From Terebella lapidaria (lineage: Eukaryota; Annelida; Polychaeta; Terebellida; Terebellidae), in the NCBI GenBank assembly GCA_949152475.1, contig OX424555.1, positions 95,885,515 through 95,949,514 on the forward strand: DNA of 64,000 nt, in the 5' to 3' direction. Positions 23,735 to 33,466 of this stretch are shown piece after piece. The first letter of the stretch is position 1, and every line of letters begins with the position of its first letter. The notes beneath the pieces are model-generated. The model worked only from the letters and a program-made list of their open reading frames with translations. It ran no database searches and was not told the DNA's origin. A program made the position numbers and the translations under genes.

Positions 23735-25180
23735 GCTGACGGGCCGAACTCAAGCCGAAGTACTCCCCAAGTACTGACTAGGCTGGCTGTAACAAAGTCT
23801 GGATTTCTTCAAAACCAGCCTAGTTCAAATGCCGATAATCCAAGCCGAATTAACTCCAAAGTCTTGTGACCAGGATTTCGATAATATCACAGTTTATAGG
23901 CCGATAAGTATTGTTCGATTAGCACAGTTTTTAGAACGATAGTCTGTATTACAATAGCCGAAACTTCAAGTCCGTCTTCCTCCTTCAAAGTCTCAGGCAC
24001 AAGTGACCTGATTGCCGCTAATCTTCAATGCCGTACACAAAGATGCTGACAGCATCTCGATTCTTAGAACTGGGCCGGGGGGCGCTCTCTATATGTATAG
24101 AAAACGTCTTTACGCTATGTATCATTGTTCCAAGCGTACACACAGCAAGGCGGGGCCGTCGTCAAGGAAACGCGGGGCGATCCTTCTCTGACCTCTTGGG
24201 TCAGTCCATTACGACAGTAGGGGTGTCCTCACACTGTCCAGATTTCCGTATGTCCATCTGCCGTCCCCTGGATAACTCGTGCCGAATCATTGTCTTTTTA
24301 TACTAGTCGACTGTTCAGATTACTGGGCTCTTTTTGCCCGACGACTCACTATTGTAATTATTAGGGGCGACTTCATGTAGGTGCTGTAAACAGCTAAAAT
24401 GTTTATTAGCGCTCGTGCGTGCCTTGTGAACTCATCAGTCCATCATTCCTTCTCCCACAAGTTAGCGCACAATAAACTACGGGGTCGAGTTGCTGTTTCA
24501 CAGACGACACACAGTTATTAAAGGCTGAGATATGAATATCAATCACTCACAGGGGCGGACATCGTTCCATTCATTTTCAGCCAGTTCACAGGACGACGGG
24601 GCCGCTAATATTGTAGGGGTCGAAATTGCAATGAACTGGGTCGGTCACACCGCGGCGCTTTGAATATTTTGGGTGATGGATTTGATGACAGGCCGCATCT
24701 TGGCATGATAGCTATGTAGTGACTGGTTCACGTACCACTGGGCCGTTCCTCCGAATATTACATGGAGTGAGTAGAGGCTCTGTCGACGCATACTCCAGAA
24801 CGAATCACACTATCACCTCTTCGACAACTAAGTGGCCTTACTCACGGTGTGACTGGTTATTATCCTCTTCGGCTGGCACATGGATGGAAGCTTTACATGA
24901 TAATCTTAGTCATTGCGTAACATACGCCTTGATCAATGGTACATGTTATACGGGGTCGAAACATATATCATAATGCAACCAATTTTTCACCAGCATCATA
25001 ATTATAATATCATATCTAGTGTGTATATATCGAATTTGCCTCACTGACATCTTGTACATGTTAAATGCATATATTGTTATTGTAATATGATATATTATTA
25101 TTGGGAAAGACATGATATCATAGTCCATTAGACATGCATAATTCATCATCAATGATATCAATCAGATAACAAGGCCGGGG
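23735..25180 (-). other. Element L untranslated gap between pol and ORF3
   Basis: About 1.45 kb without a long frame, lying between the pol stop and the ORF3 start. Parts are recognisably conserved with the same gap in element R (40570-41951), for example the sequence just after pol and the stretch matching 40855-41230. Such a gap could hold a splice acceptor or an internal promoter for ORF3. It is rich in GGGTCG and GGGCCG on the plus strand (about nine by eye). Confidence 0.7.
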
Positions 25181-28100
25181 TTATCTGTAGCGGGCCGGTC
25201 TGCGTGCATTGCGTCTGGGTCGATTTGGTCGTGCAGGCGGGGGCGTAGCCTCGCTTGTCTCAGGGTCGGAAGATACCACAGGCTTTTGCCTGCGTGTCTT
25301 GCGTGCCGGTTTTGGTGTGTCGGAACTTGATCTGTGTGATCTTTTCCGTTGCCGATGTCGACTTGAGCCGGATGAAGTCGGAGATCGCGGTTGACGATCC
25401 TGGGTCGTTTGCGAATCAGACTCTGCTGTTTGGTCTGAATCGGTATGTCGATCTTGGACTGTTACCTCCCAAGGGTAATAGAACTCCTTGAGAAGTCCCA
25501 TGGGGTCGGGTGACTGTTCTGGGTCGGACTTGCTTGACGACGACGTGGGTCGTACAGGGTCGGAGTAGATGTGGGCCGCTTGGTTGTCACCTTCGTATGG
25601 CTTGAGCACATCCAGATGAACAACACGAGTGTTCCGAGGGTTGGAAACCAGGGCGATTCGGTAATCAACCTCGGTTACACGGTCGATGATCCTCCAGGGA
25701 CCAGTCCAGGGCCGAGCGAACTTATTATTCTGCGTGAGTGGCAGATAATAATACCGGACCAGTTCGCCTGGTTGAAATTGGGGTCGTGGTTTCGCGTGGG
25801 CGTCATAACCCATCTTTTGCCGAATTGCCGCTTTTTCAAGATGGTCTTGGGCGAAACCGTGGGCCGTCCTGATGGCTTGCCGCAAATACTCCACATACTC
25901 CGGACCACACGGAGGTAGAGGCTCAGGGTCGTAGGTCGGAAACATGAGGTCGACTGGCAAGTTACACTCGTGTCCATACACCATCAGATGCGGGGTGCAT
26001 CCCGTGGACGAGTGTACTGAGGTTCGATAGGCCATTAACACATATGGCAGGTGCAAGTCCCAATCGTTTGCACGATCGCTGACGAACGCACTCAGCATGT
26101 TGAGCAATGTCCTGTTGAATCGCTCAACTTGGCCGTCGCTCTGGGGTCGGTATGGGGTCGTACGAATCTTCTTAGCGCCCAGAAGACGCACAACATGCCG
26201 GAACAGGGACGACTCAAACTCAGTACCTTGATCGCTATGGATCGCCTTGGGGACACCGTGGTAGACTATCCACCGATTCACCAGGGTGTCGGCAACATTT
26301 TTGGCCGTATGTCGCCGTAGCGGAAAAGCGTCAGTGTACTTCGTAAAGTAGTCCGACACGACTAGTACATACCGATGGCCTCTTCCCGTGATCTTGTGGG
26401 TGTCGAGGATGTCCATCGCTATTCTGTCGAACGGCGCTCCTGTCGGTAGCTGTGTCAGGGGCGATCTTTTTGGGGCCGGTTTACCCTTGCGGGTCACACA
26501 TTGCGGGCAGCGGGCACACCAGCGGGCGACGTCCAGCGCCAAGCCGGGCCAGTAGAATCGGCGCCTGACTCTTTCGATGGTACGCTGTATGCCGAGATGT
26601 CCGACAATCTTGAGGTCGTGTAGTTGGTGCAGAACTTGTGTCCTGAGTGCTACGGGGAGCACGGTTTGCACCACGGGCCGTCCAGCAGGGTCGGGTTTTA
26701 TATGTCGAACCAGCACTCCGTCTTGTAGCGCCAGGAGGTTCCAGCGAGAAACAAGTGTCTTTACCTCCTCTCCTTGGCGGGCGACTTCTCGCGAGTCAGG
26801 CTTGGTGCCGGCTAGTATCCATTGCCGCACTTTTCCGACGCTGGGGTCGGCTTGCTGTGCCGCGACAATGTCCTGGGTCGAATAGTCCGAAAGCCACTTT
26901 TGTCCATCAAGTGTGGCGTCCAAAGCACGGACTCGAACAACTTGGCGTGCCGAAACTAGCTGGGGCAAGACCGGTGATGTTATCGAATCACTGTCCAGGA
27001 GGTCTGCCCTTGTCTGGGTCGGAACAACAGTTATCCGACGAACTGGAAGTTCTCCGGAACTTGTTTCTGGGTCGGTCGGAGGTGTGACGAGTCGTCCGGG
27101 ACAGTCTTGGTGTTTGCAACTGTGGCACCGTGACAAGCCGTCGGCGTTACCGTGTAATTTTCCGGGTCGATGCTCTATCCGAAAGTCATACTGCTGTAGC
27201 TTGGCGAGCCACCTAGCAAGCATGCCGTCGGCGTCGCTGTAGTTTTTCAGCCACCTTAGCGAGCTATGGTCGGTTCGGAGGAGGAATTTCCTACCCCAGA
27301 GGTAGTGCCGATAGTGTTGCACCATCTCAACTACGGCCAGTAGTTCCCGATAGGTGGTGCAATAGTTCCGCTGGGTCCGGGACAGGGTCTTGCTGGCGAA
27401 CCCGATGGGGATCTCCTTCCCGTTAACCCTTTGTGAGAGAGCTCCCCCCACAGCAAAGCCGCTTGCATCCGTATCGAGGATGAAGTAGTCCTCCGGATTC
27501 TGGGTCGGATGAGCGAGCTTGGGCGCCTTGACGAGGGCGTCGCGGAGTCGCTGGAAAGCTCGTCGCTGGGCCGGTCCCCAAGTGAAGTGGCATTCACCTC
27601 GGGTAAGCGCTACGAGAGGTTCAGCGATCTCAGCGTAGTCCTTGATGAATCGCCTGTGGTAGTTGGCAAAACCAAGGAAAGCCCTGACGTCGGTGATCTC
27701 GCACGGAGTCGGCCATTCTCTGATGGCTTTGACTTTGTTGGGGTCGACTCGGATTCCTTGGCCGCTCACTATGAACCCTAAGTACAAGATTTCCCGTTGG
27801 AATAACTCACACTTCTTGGGCTGAAGTTTCAGGCCTGCCGATCTGATTCGATCCAGGACCGCTTCCAGGTTTGCGAGTGCCTGGTCGAATGTTCTGCCGT
27901 AAGCTATCACGTCGTCGAGATAGCACATACACCGGGTCCACAAGTAACCACGGAGTATGGTCTCCATAAGCCGTTCGAAGGTTGCCGGGGCGTTGCTAAG
28001 GCCGAATGGCATGACCTTAAACTGATAGAGTCCCTTCCTTGTGGCGAAGGCAGTCTTCGGTCTGTCGCTGGGGTCGACTTCAACCTGCCAGTAGCCAGAG

Positions 28101-29716
28101 GCCAGGTCTAGGGCCGAGAAGTAGTTGGCGCCTGCCAGGGCGTCATGAGTGTCCTGAATGTTGGGCAAGGGATACGAATCCTTGCGGGTGACGTCATTCA
28201 GGAGCCGATAGTCGACACAGAAGCGTACTTGTCCGTTCTTCTTCCGCACGAGCACTACCTGTGCGCTCCAGGGCGAATCGGACGGCTCAATACACCCCAA
28301 GCGGAGCATCTTGTCGATCTCCTCGTCGATGATGCTTTGCTGCGCCTGAGGGACGCGTCGCTGTCGTTGTCGAATTGGGGCCGAGTTGCCGGTGTCGATT
28401 CTATGCTGGACGACTTGGGTCCGTCCCAGTTGGCCGTCTGGGTGCATAAATGTGTCCTGGTATTGGTGAACCAGGTTGGCGCAACGCCGATGCTGTTCCG
28501 GCGCTAGTCCGGCGCGATCCACCATTTCTTGTAGATGTGGCGGTAGGTCGCGGTAGTGACTGGCGTCTACCGTGGCCGGGTCGGGCTCCTCTCCGGGTCG
28601 TGGCAGAGCTCCGACGACACTTTCAACAGGGCTTGCTATGGCGACAGGGTCGGAACGGGTGAGCGTAATGCCGGTATCTGCTGGATTGACTACCGACACC
28701 TTTACGCACTGCCGATTCAGGGTCGTAAGTGTTCTCCCCATGATGAGGTCGGTTTCCTCGGGAAAGGTCGTAAGTGGCTGGACTATCCTCGGGTGTTGGC
28801 GAACTCGAACTCGGGAAGTCGGGACCAGCTCCACTATTGCTTCGCTGCGTGCGGGGACGGTGACAGCTCGTCGCACGGCCATTCTGACAACATTGGCCTC
28901 AATGTCTTTATGTGCGAACAGGATTTCTTTGTGTACCTGTATCGTCCCTTCACCGTAATTCACTACAGCGTGAGCTTGCCGAAAAAAGTTCATGCCGAGA
29001 ATCATGTCGTCATGTATGTCAGCCACACAAAAGGTTACGACCATATGGTTAGTTCCGACCTGTATTGAGAGGTCGATCAGTCCATCGATCGGGCTTGACT
29101 GTCCGGTGACGTCACGAATAATAGCCGAAGTAGACCGCAAATGTCGCTGGTCAGCGGGGACGTGACGTAGCTGATCGCGTCGGAGCAGGGAGATCTGCGC
29201 TCCGGAGTCGAGTACAGCCTTTATCGTCTTGTTTCCGACGTGTACCGGCAACTTCCAGCATTTGTGATTGGTGGCGCTGGAGTTGTTGATGACAGCCGGA
29301 ATTTCGGGGTCGTCTAGCGGTGGCCGGAAGAGTGTGTGCAGAGGCGGCAGTTTGGATTCCGGTCCACTCGGAAAAGCGTAGAATCCTCCGTCGTCGGAGA
29401 TCCACTCGATCTCGGACATGCTGTCCGTTCCGGTGCCGTTGGCGGTCGGGGGTGACACCCCTTCAGGACGACGGTCTCCACGTGGTGGTCGCTGTGGCCG
29501 CGGTGCGGACACCCCTTCATGAAAAGAGGCCGATTTCGGGGTCGGAGCTTGACATTTTGTACACACCCCTTCAAGGAGCTGAGGTGTGGGCTGGGCCGGC
29601 TGCGGGGTCGTTATTGGTGTCGTTACCGGTACAGTAGTCGTGACAACCGCAGATGTGGAGCGGGGAACGTTGTCCTGTTGTCTGGAAGGTCCTTGCTCCT
29701 CAGCACCTTCCCCTAC
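25181..29716 (-). CDS. Element L pol polyprotein (protease, RT, RNase H, integrase)
   Basis: Open frame in the -1 phase relative to gag, overlapping the gag stop, with no ATG of its own, so it is probably made as a Gag-Pol fusion by -1 frameshifting, a mode many Ty3/gypsy elements use. Numbered from the Val codon at 29566: aspartic protease DSGA near 120 and ILGMNF near 189; reverse transcriptase with YLDD at 549-552; RNase H starting near FILDTDASG (695); integrase HHCC zinc site (H983, H990, C1020, C1023 among candidates); catalytic D1052, D1112, E1148 with DDX35E spacing; and a GPY/F-type module near 1268-1326. The tail (1390-1461) is highly basic and Ser-rich with no chromodomain. The three EGV motifs at the N-terminus carry the repeated polypurine sequence described separately. 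The frame looks whole. Confidence 0.95.
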   Translation of the reverse strand, partial: VGEGAEEQGPSRQQDNVPRSTSAVVTTTVPVTTPITTPQPAQPTPQLLEGVCTKCQAPTPKSASFHEGVSAPRPQRPPRGDRRPEGVSPPTANGTGTDSMSEIEWISDDGGFYAFPSGPESKLPPLHTLFRPPLDDPEIPAVINNSSATNHKCWKLPVHVGNKTIKAVLDSGAQISLLRRDQLRHVPADQRHLRSTSAIIRDVTGQSSPIDGLIDLSIQVGTNHMVVTFCVADIHDDMILGMNFFRQAHAVVNYGEGTIQVHKEILFAHKDIEANVVRMAVRRAVTVPARSEAIVELVPTSRVRVRQHPRIVQPLTTFPEETDLIMGRTLTTLNRQCVKVSVVNPADTGITLTRSDPVAIASPVESVVGALPRPGEEPDPATVDASHYRDLPPHLQEMVDRAGLAPEQHRRCANLVHQYQDTFMHPDGQLGRTQVVQHRIDTGNSAPIRQRQRRVPQAQQSIIDEEIDKMLRLGCIEPSDSPWSAQVVLVRKKNGQVRFCVDYRLLNDVTRKDSYPLPNIQDTHDALAGANYFSALDLASGYWQVEVDPSDRPKTAFATRKGLYQFKVMPFGLSNAPATFERLMETILRGYLWTRCMCYLDDVIAYGRTFDQALANLEAVLDRIRSAGLKLQPKKCELFQREILYLGFIVSGQGIRVDPNKVKAIREWPTPCEITDVRAFLGFANYHRRFIKDYAEIAEPLVALTRGECHFTWGPAQRRAFQRLRDALVKAPKLAHPTQNPEDYFILDTDASGFAVGGALSQRVNGKEIPIGFASKTLSRTQRNYCTTYRELLAVVEMVQHYRHYLWGRKFLLRTDHSSLRWLKNYSDADGMLARWLAKLQQYDFRIEHRPGKLHGNADGLSRCHSCKHQDCPGRLVTPPTDPETSSGELPVRRITVVPTQTRADLLDSDSITSPVLPQLVSARQVVRVRALDATLDGQKWLSDYSTQDIVAAQQADPSVGKVRQWILAGTKPDSREVARQGEEVKTLVSRWNLLALQDGVLVRHIKPDPAGRPVVQTVLPVALRTQVLHQLHDLKIVGHLGIQRTIERVRRRFYWPGLALDVARWCARCPQCVTRKGKPAPKRSPLTQLPTGAPFDRIAMDILDTHKITGRGHRYVLVVSDYFTKYTDAFPLRRHTAKNVADTLVNRWIVYHGVPKAIHSDQGTEFESSLFRHVVRLLGAKKIRTTPYRPQSDGQVERFNRTLLNMLSAFVSDRANDWDLHLPYVLMAYRTSVHSSTGCTPHLMVYGHECNLPVDLMFPTYDPEPLPPCGPEYVEYLRQAIRTAHGFAQDHLEKAAIRQKMGYDAHAKPRPQFQPGELVRYYYLPLTQNNKFARPWTGPWRIIDRVTEVDYRIALVSNPRNTRVVHLDVLKPYEGDNQAAHIYSDPVRPTSSSSKSDPEQSPDPMGLLKEFYYPWEVTVQDRHTDSDQTAESDSQTTQDRQPRSPTSSGSSRHRQRKRSHRSSSDTPKPARKTRRQKPVVSSDPETSEATPPPARPNRPRRNARRPARYR
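29455..29573 (-). repeat. Three internal copies of the polypurine-tract 11-mer, element L
   Basis: On the minus strand TGAAGGGGTGT occurs at 29563-29573, 29509-29519 and 29455-29465, exactly 54 bp apart. The same 11-mer forms the 3' polypurine tract at 20431-20441. In pol the copies encode EGV, each with the same codons, spaced 18 residues apart. The sequence between copies is not obviously repeated. Confidence 0.9.
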
Positions 29717-32289
29717 TGGTTTGACGACGGGGTCGGAGGTGTTGGTGGGGCCGGTTTAGTTTGGTTACCGGTTTGGTTAGGTACTGACAACACTTGAGCT
29801 GTCCTTCTGTCAGTACCGGGACCATTGGGCCGAAATGCTAGCGGTTTCATGCCGTTACGTACTAGCACGTCCTTAAGCCGAAAGCACCGCATCCAGCGAT
29901 GGCCGGGCCTCTTGCAAAAGAAGCAAACCATGGGTCGTCCGGGTTGCGGGGGTCGATCACCTTTCATCGGGGCCGTTGTTCGTAGGACAGAGAAGATAGC
30001 CGTTTCCTCGCATAGTCCATTCTCGTCACTAAGGACGCACTGGAAGGCTTCAGCCACCCACTCGCGTGAGCTGGTCGGCACTGAGTGTTCGACGCAACCT
30101 TGTAGGCCGGTAGTGTCACTGTCCGCGGGGTCGTAGTAGGCCGCAATTTGCTCTGGGGTTAGTGTTTCCCCCTGAGTGACTTGTCCCATGGCACAGGACA
30201 GTTCTTCATTGACAGGGTCGTCTTCCGCGTATCCGCTTGCGGAAATGTCAGCACGTCGTGTGCCTCGATGTCGATCTCTGGCTGTCCTCTGTTGACGACT
30301 CTCTACCTTGAGAACGGCCGTGAGTGCCTCACTGTAACTGTTAAAAGTGAGGGCACACAGTTTATCGGCAATGGGGTCGGGTTGGCCGTTCACGAATTGT
30401 GCAATTACGGTTCGTTGCCGCGACGTTGGCGTAACGTCATCGAACACTTGCTCCGCCAGGGCCTGGAGTCGCTCCATGTAGTGTTCCGCGTCCTCTTTTC
30501 GTTCCCGCTTGAGGAACGGGAAATCGTCCCGTTTCGACTGTCGACGGGGCTCGGGTTCCCAGCCCTCTAGGAGTTGGCGACGGAACTCTCCCCAGGGAGT
30601 TGCGACCGGGATATTTAGAGCTAGCGCTTCAGCGCGGCCGCGTAGCGTGCTCCGGAAGGTCGTCGTCTTGTTGAGGTCGGAGTAAGTAAAAGCCGCAGTA
30701 AACTGTTCGAAACTCCGAACGTATTGAGTGAGATTGCCCTCCTTGAAGGTCGCACGCCATTGAGCCATTTTAGCCGTAGCCAACGTTTGGGGCACAGACG
30801 TGAGTCTCTGTGGCGTGGGCGTGTCAACACTCACCGCAACTGGTGTAGTCGCTGCAACGGCCGTCGGAGTCGGAACAGCCGAAGTCGCTGGAGCCGTCGT
30901 ATCTGGGTCGATCGGGGTCGCATTAGCGGGGGCGGTCGGTGCTGTCGTCGCGGAGACGGCGAGCGATGCGGCGGGTGGTGCCGTCGTGTGTCTGGGGTCG
31001 TGTGGTGCTTGTGCAGCGGGGGCCGGTTGACTGTATGGAGGCGTCACCCACGGTATCCCGACTGAGGGTGGGAATACAGCCGGTGGTGGATATCGGTATA
31101 CCGATCCATCTGGGCATACACCATGGTACACTAATCCAGGTTGTGCACCATGATAGCCGGTGTCAGCTATCACGCTGGGAACGCCACCATATCCAGGCGG
31201 TGGGTTCGCGTAGCCGACATGCGGTGAATAGTATCCGACAGCTACTCCATTTGGAACACCGCTTGTTGCGCCAGGGTATCCGACTGGCGGTACACCATAT
31301 CCGTTGGTGTTTCCGACTGACTGTGAGATCGGAGGTCCGATCATTGGCACAACACTTTCTGCCGGAGCAGACACAACTTGATCTTGCGACGGATCGAAGC
31401 GCGGTTGTTCTCCGGTAGTCGGCGATGGTCGGTGCGTGGTCGGCGCGGGAGCGCGTGTGTCGGAAGTCGGCGTGTCGGGGTCGCAGGGTCGGCGACTTGA
31501 TGTCGAGGGTGCTTGTCGGGGTCGCGCTTGTCGCATGGTGGCGCGAGATTCCGCCATTGTGTCGCTGGGTCGTTGTTGTCGTAGCGGCGTCGCGATCCGG
31601 GTAGCGGTCGTCGTCAGGATGTCTTCGGATGTCGCTCCCGTCTGGCTGGGTCGTGTGTACTCTACCACCGTAGGCTCGGTCGGTATGCGTGAGTACATTT
31701 CTGGCGCGGGGCCGTGTTGTCTCGGCGTCATGGACGGCGCCAGGGGTCGATTGGCCGAATAAGCGTTCGGCGGGGTCGATTCCGGAACATTGTCAGACTG
31801 ACAAACCCACTGTCGTATCCGAGAGTTACTTGGTGGGTGCGTAACCATTGACGTGTCTATGGTTACCGGCCGAACGTTCACTGCTAATTGTTCTGGGTCG
31901 ATATCACAATCTACGCTCGCTCTTTGACGTGAGCGCGTATAGTTTCTGTCGGCAAAGTCACTTTTCTGGGTCGCTCTAGCCGGCGTGGCCGAGTACGCTC
32001 TAGCGTGTGCACGCAGAATGTCACTTACTGTATGTGACGGCGCGAGCGGGTCTTCGTCTAGGAACTCCTGCACCAGGTCGGTAGGCGGCGAAAACGATCT
32101 CAGGGACGAATGGTCGCCAATGGAGTCGAAAAGGCCGGACGGTTGTTGCTCCTGCGACAGTGGAACTGTATCGCTCATGGCAACTGAGCGAGGGCCGGAA
32201 GGTCGGAAGGCCGGATTCGGATTGATCGTCACTTCATCATCCGTAGGGTCGAGTGGCTCACCGCGGGAGGCTCCCGGGGCCAATGCCAT
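29713..32289 (-). CDS. Element L gag
   Basis: 858 codons from the ATG at 32289. Residue numbers here count one extra in-frame upstream codon. The first 500 residues are disordered-looking and rich in Pro, Ser, Thr and Ala. Between about 320 and 425 lies a Gly/Tyr/Pro-rich repeat-like stretch with many YG and GY pairs. A capsid-like region follows (about 505-670, with QWRATFKEGN at its start and the FVNGQP motif), similar in style to the retrotransposon gag family. One CCHC zinc knuckle (C790, C793, H798, C803) is the nucleocapsid. At nearly twice the usual length of Ty3/gypsy Gag, the extra size is the N-terminal region. Gag would form the particle and package the RNA. The frame looks whole. 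Confidence 0.92.
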   Translation of the reverse strand: MALAPGASRGEPLDPTDDEVTINPNPAFRPSGPRSVAMSDTVPLSQEQQPSGLFDSIGDHSSLRSFSPPTDLVQEFLDEDPLAPSHTVSDILRAHARAYSATPARATQKSDFADRNYTRSRQRASVDCDIDPEQLAVNVRPVTIDTSMVTHPPSNSRIRQWVCQSDNVPESTPPNAYSANRPLAPSMTPRQHGPAPEMYSRIPTEPTVVEYTRPSQTGATSEDILTTTATRIATPLRQQRPSDTMAESRATMRQARPRQAPSTSSRRPCDPDTPTSDTRAPAPTTHRPSPTTGEQPRFDPSQDQVVSAPAESVVPMIGPPISQSVGNTNGYGVPPVGYPGATSGVPNGVAVGYYSPHVGYANPPPGYGGVPSVIADTGYHGAQPGLVYHGVCPDGSVYRYPPPAVFPPSVGIPWVTPPYSQPAPAAQAPHDPRHTTAPPAASLAVSATTAPTAPANATPIDPDTTAPATSAVPTPTAVAATTPVAVSVDTPTPQRLTSVPQTLATAKMAQWRATFKEGNLTQYVRSFEQFTAAFTYSDLNKTTTFRSTLRGRAEALALNIPVATPWGEFRRQLLEGWEPEPRRQSKRDDFPFLKRERKEDAEHYMERLQALAEQVFDDVTPTSRQRTVIAQFVNGQPDPIADKLCALTFNSYSEALTAVLKVESRQQRTARDRHRGTRRADISASGYAEDDPVNEELSCAMGQVTQGETLTPEQIAAYYDPADSDTTGLQGCVEHSVPTSSREWVAEAFQCVLSDENGLCEETAIFSVLRTTAPMKGDRPPQPGRPMVCFFCKRPGHRWMRCFRLKDVLVRNGMKPLAFRPNGPGTDRRTAQVLSVPNQTGNQTKPAPPTPPTPSSNQ

Positions 32290-32332
32290 CAATGCCGGTC
32301 AGGTCTGGGTCGATAATCCGAGACTAGCTCAG

Positions 32333-32352
32333 ATCCTGGTCGAACGGCGCCA
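32333..32352 (-). promoter_or_regulatory. Element L primer binding site
   Basis: Directly after the 5' LTR, read on the minus strand, lies TGGCGCCGTTCGACCAGGAT. The TGG start complements a tRNA CCA end. The first bases resemble a lysine-tRNA type site, but the remainder does not let me name the primer. The same 20 bases occur in element R. Confidence 0.75.
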
Positions 32353-32353
32353 A

Positions 32354-33107
32354 TGTGAAGAATATCGTTCACGGCCGATATTAAGCCGGTTTAACTGGGT
32401 CGTCGTGTGATTCAATAAGCCGGCAGTTTCAATTTAACTGTTTATTGCGGTGATAAAGTCTAATGATCAATCACTCACAATCAGGGCCGCACTCTCACCT
32501 ACGTCGGGTGATATCCCAGTCGAATTATATATATTCCTAGTATAGTCCTTTATATAACTTGTACATATATCCAATGGTTTCTATATCACTTGTATTCAGT
32601 TCGTATATTAATATCGACAGTCTTCACAGGAGCTTTTGTTTATACGTCCTGTCACTGGGATTTACACTATTCTTCTGCGCAGTAGACCGGGGCCGAGGGA
32701 CCATGTGGCTGTGTAATTTCCCGCCAAGTGTAAGCGGTGTTGTGATAGGTTGAATGTGTGGTGCAATGCGCTGATGTCACCGGGAAAGTGGGTTTCCCCG
32801 GCTCGTGTTAATACTTGTAATGCCTGTATCTGTGCACGTGATGTATGGAGTATGTGTGTCAAGTTCTATGTTTAGAAGTCAGTGCATGTGAAGGTCAAGG
32901 TCGAGTAAACGGGGCCGAGTGTACTGAGCTAGCGGGGCCGCAGGTGCGTGGTTTGACCTGTGTATGTAACCATGACTACATGGAGTTTATGCTTGTGATC
33001 GTATAGTGTGTACTTGTCCTGTATGTAAGTCATGTAGAATGAATGTTTGTTGTGGAAATGTGTAGTGCGCGGGAGGGACGGGAGTAACAGTCGCTAAAAT
33101 TACTACA
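32354..33107 (-). repeat. Element L 5' LTR (754 bp)
   Basis: Apparently identical to 19675-20428. It carries the TATA-like TATATAAAGG on the minus strand at 32547-32556, which would drive transcription leftward into gag. It abuts the TAAA target copy at 33108-33111, beyond which lies the remainder of the 5' LTR of element R pointing the other way. Confidence 0.95.
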
Positions 33108-33111
33108 TAAA

Positions 33112-33403
33112 GTATAGACGTGTTGAAGTATTGTTAAGAAGTTTGGCCGTGCTCGTGTGGAATACTTGGAATAATTGTGGACTATTTATACGGGAATTGT
33201 GATAAAGAAGGACCATAGATTTTGGCTATCCTATTGACGGGGAATCACCGGACGTAGGTGTATTTGCGGCCTTGATGTGACTGTCTGGATCATTGGACAT
33301 TGTCGCCCAAATAAATTATTGAACTGAACTGCCGGCCTTGTGATTTGCACAGCGATCGCAGACATTTCGGCCTAATATCGGCCATAGAACGATATTCATC
33401 ACA
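33112..33403 (+). repeat. Element R 5' LTR, second part (end of U3, R, U5)
   Basis: Matches the last 292 bp of the 3' LTR at 45170-45915 with about two differences and ends TTCATCACA directly before the primer binding site. It retains a weak TATA-like TATTTATA at 33183-33190 and AATAAA at 33310-33315. Its own upstream U3 lies at 19221-19674, on the far side of element L. Confidence 0.93.
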
Positions 33404-33404
33404 T

Positions 33405-33424
33405 TGGCGCCGTTCGACCAGGAT
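33405..33424 (+). promoter_or_regulatory. Element R primer binding site
   Basis: TGGCGCCGTTCGACCAGGAT, one base after the end of the 5' LTR and identical to that of element L. The primer tRNA is not assigned. Confidence 0.75.
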
Positions 33425-33466
33425 CTGAGCTAGTCTCGGATTACCGACCCTAACTTACCGGCAGTG

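Larger units (their letters stand above)
19675..33107 (-). mobile_element. Element L: Ty3/gypsy LTR retrotransposon, looks whole
   Basis: Inserted in reverse orientation inside the 5' LTR of element R. It is flanked by the 4-bp target duplication TAAA (19671-19674 and 33108-33111); removing L and one TAAA restores the sequence seen in the 3' LTR of R. Its two 754-bp LTRs look identical by eye, implying a very recent insertion. Reading on the minus strand: 5' LTR, primer binding site, gag, pol, gap, third gene, polypurine tract, 3' LTR. All three long frames are open, so the copy looks whole. It is a sister lineage of R: pol proteins are nearly identical by eye, gag less so and the third protein clearly diverged. 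Confidence 0.94.
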
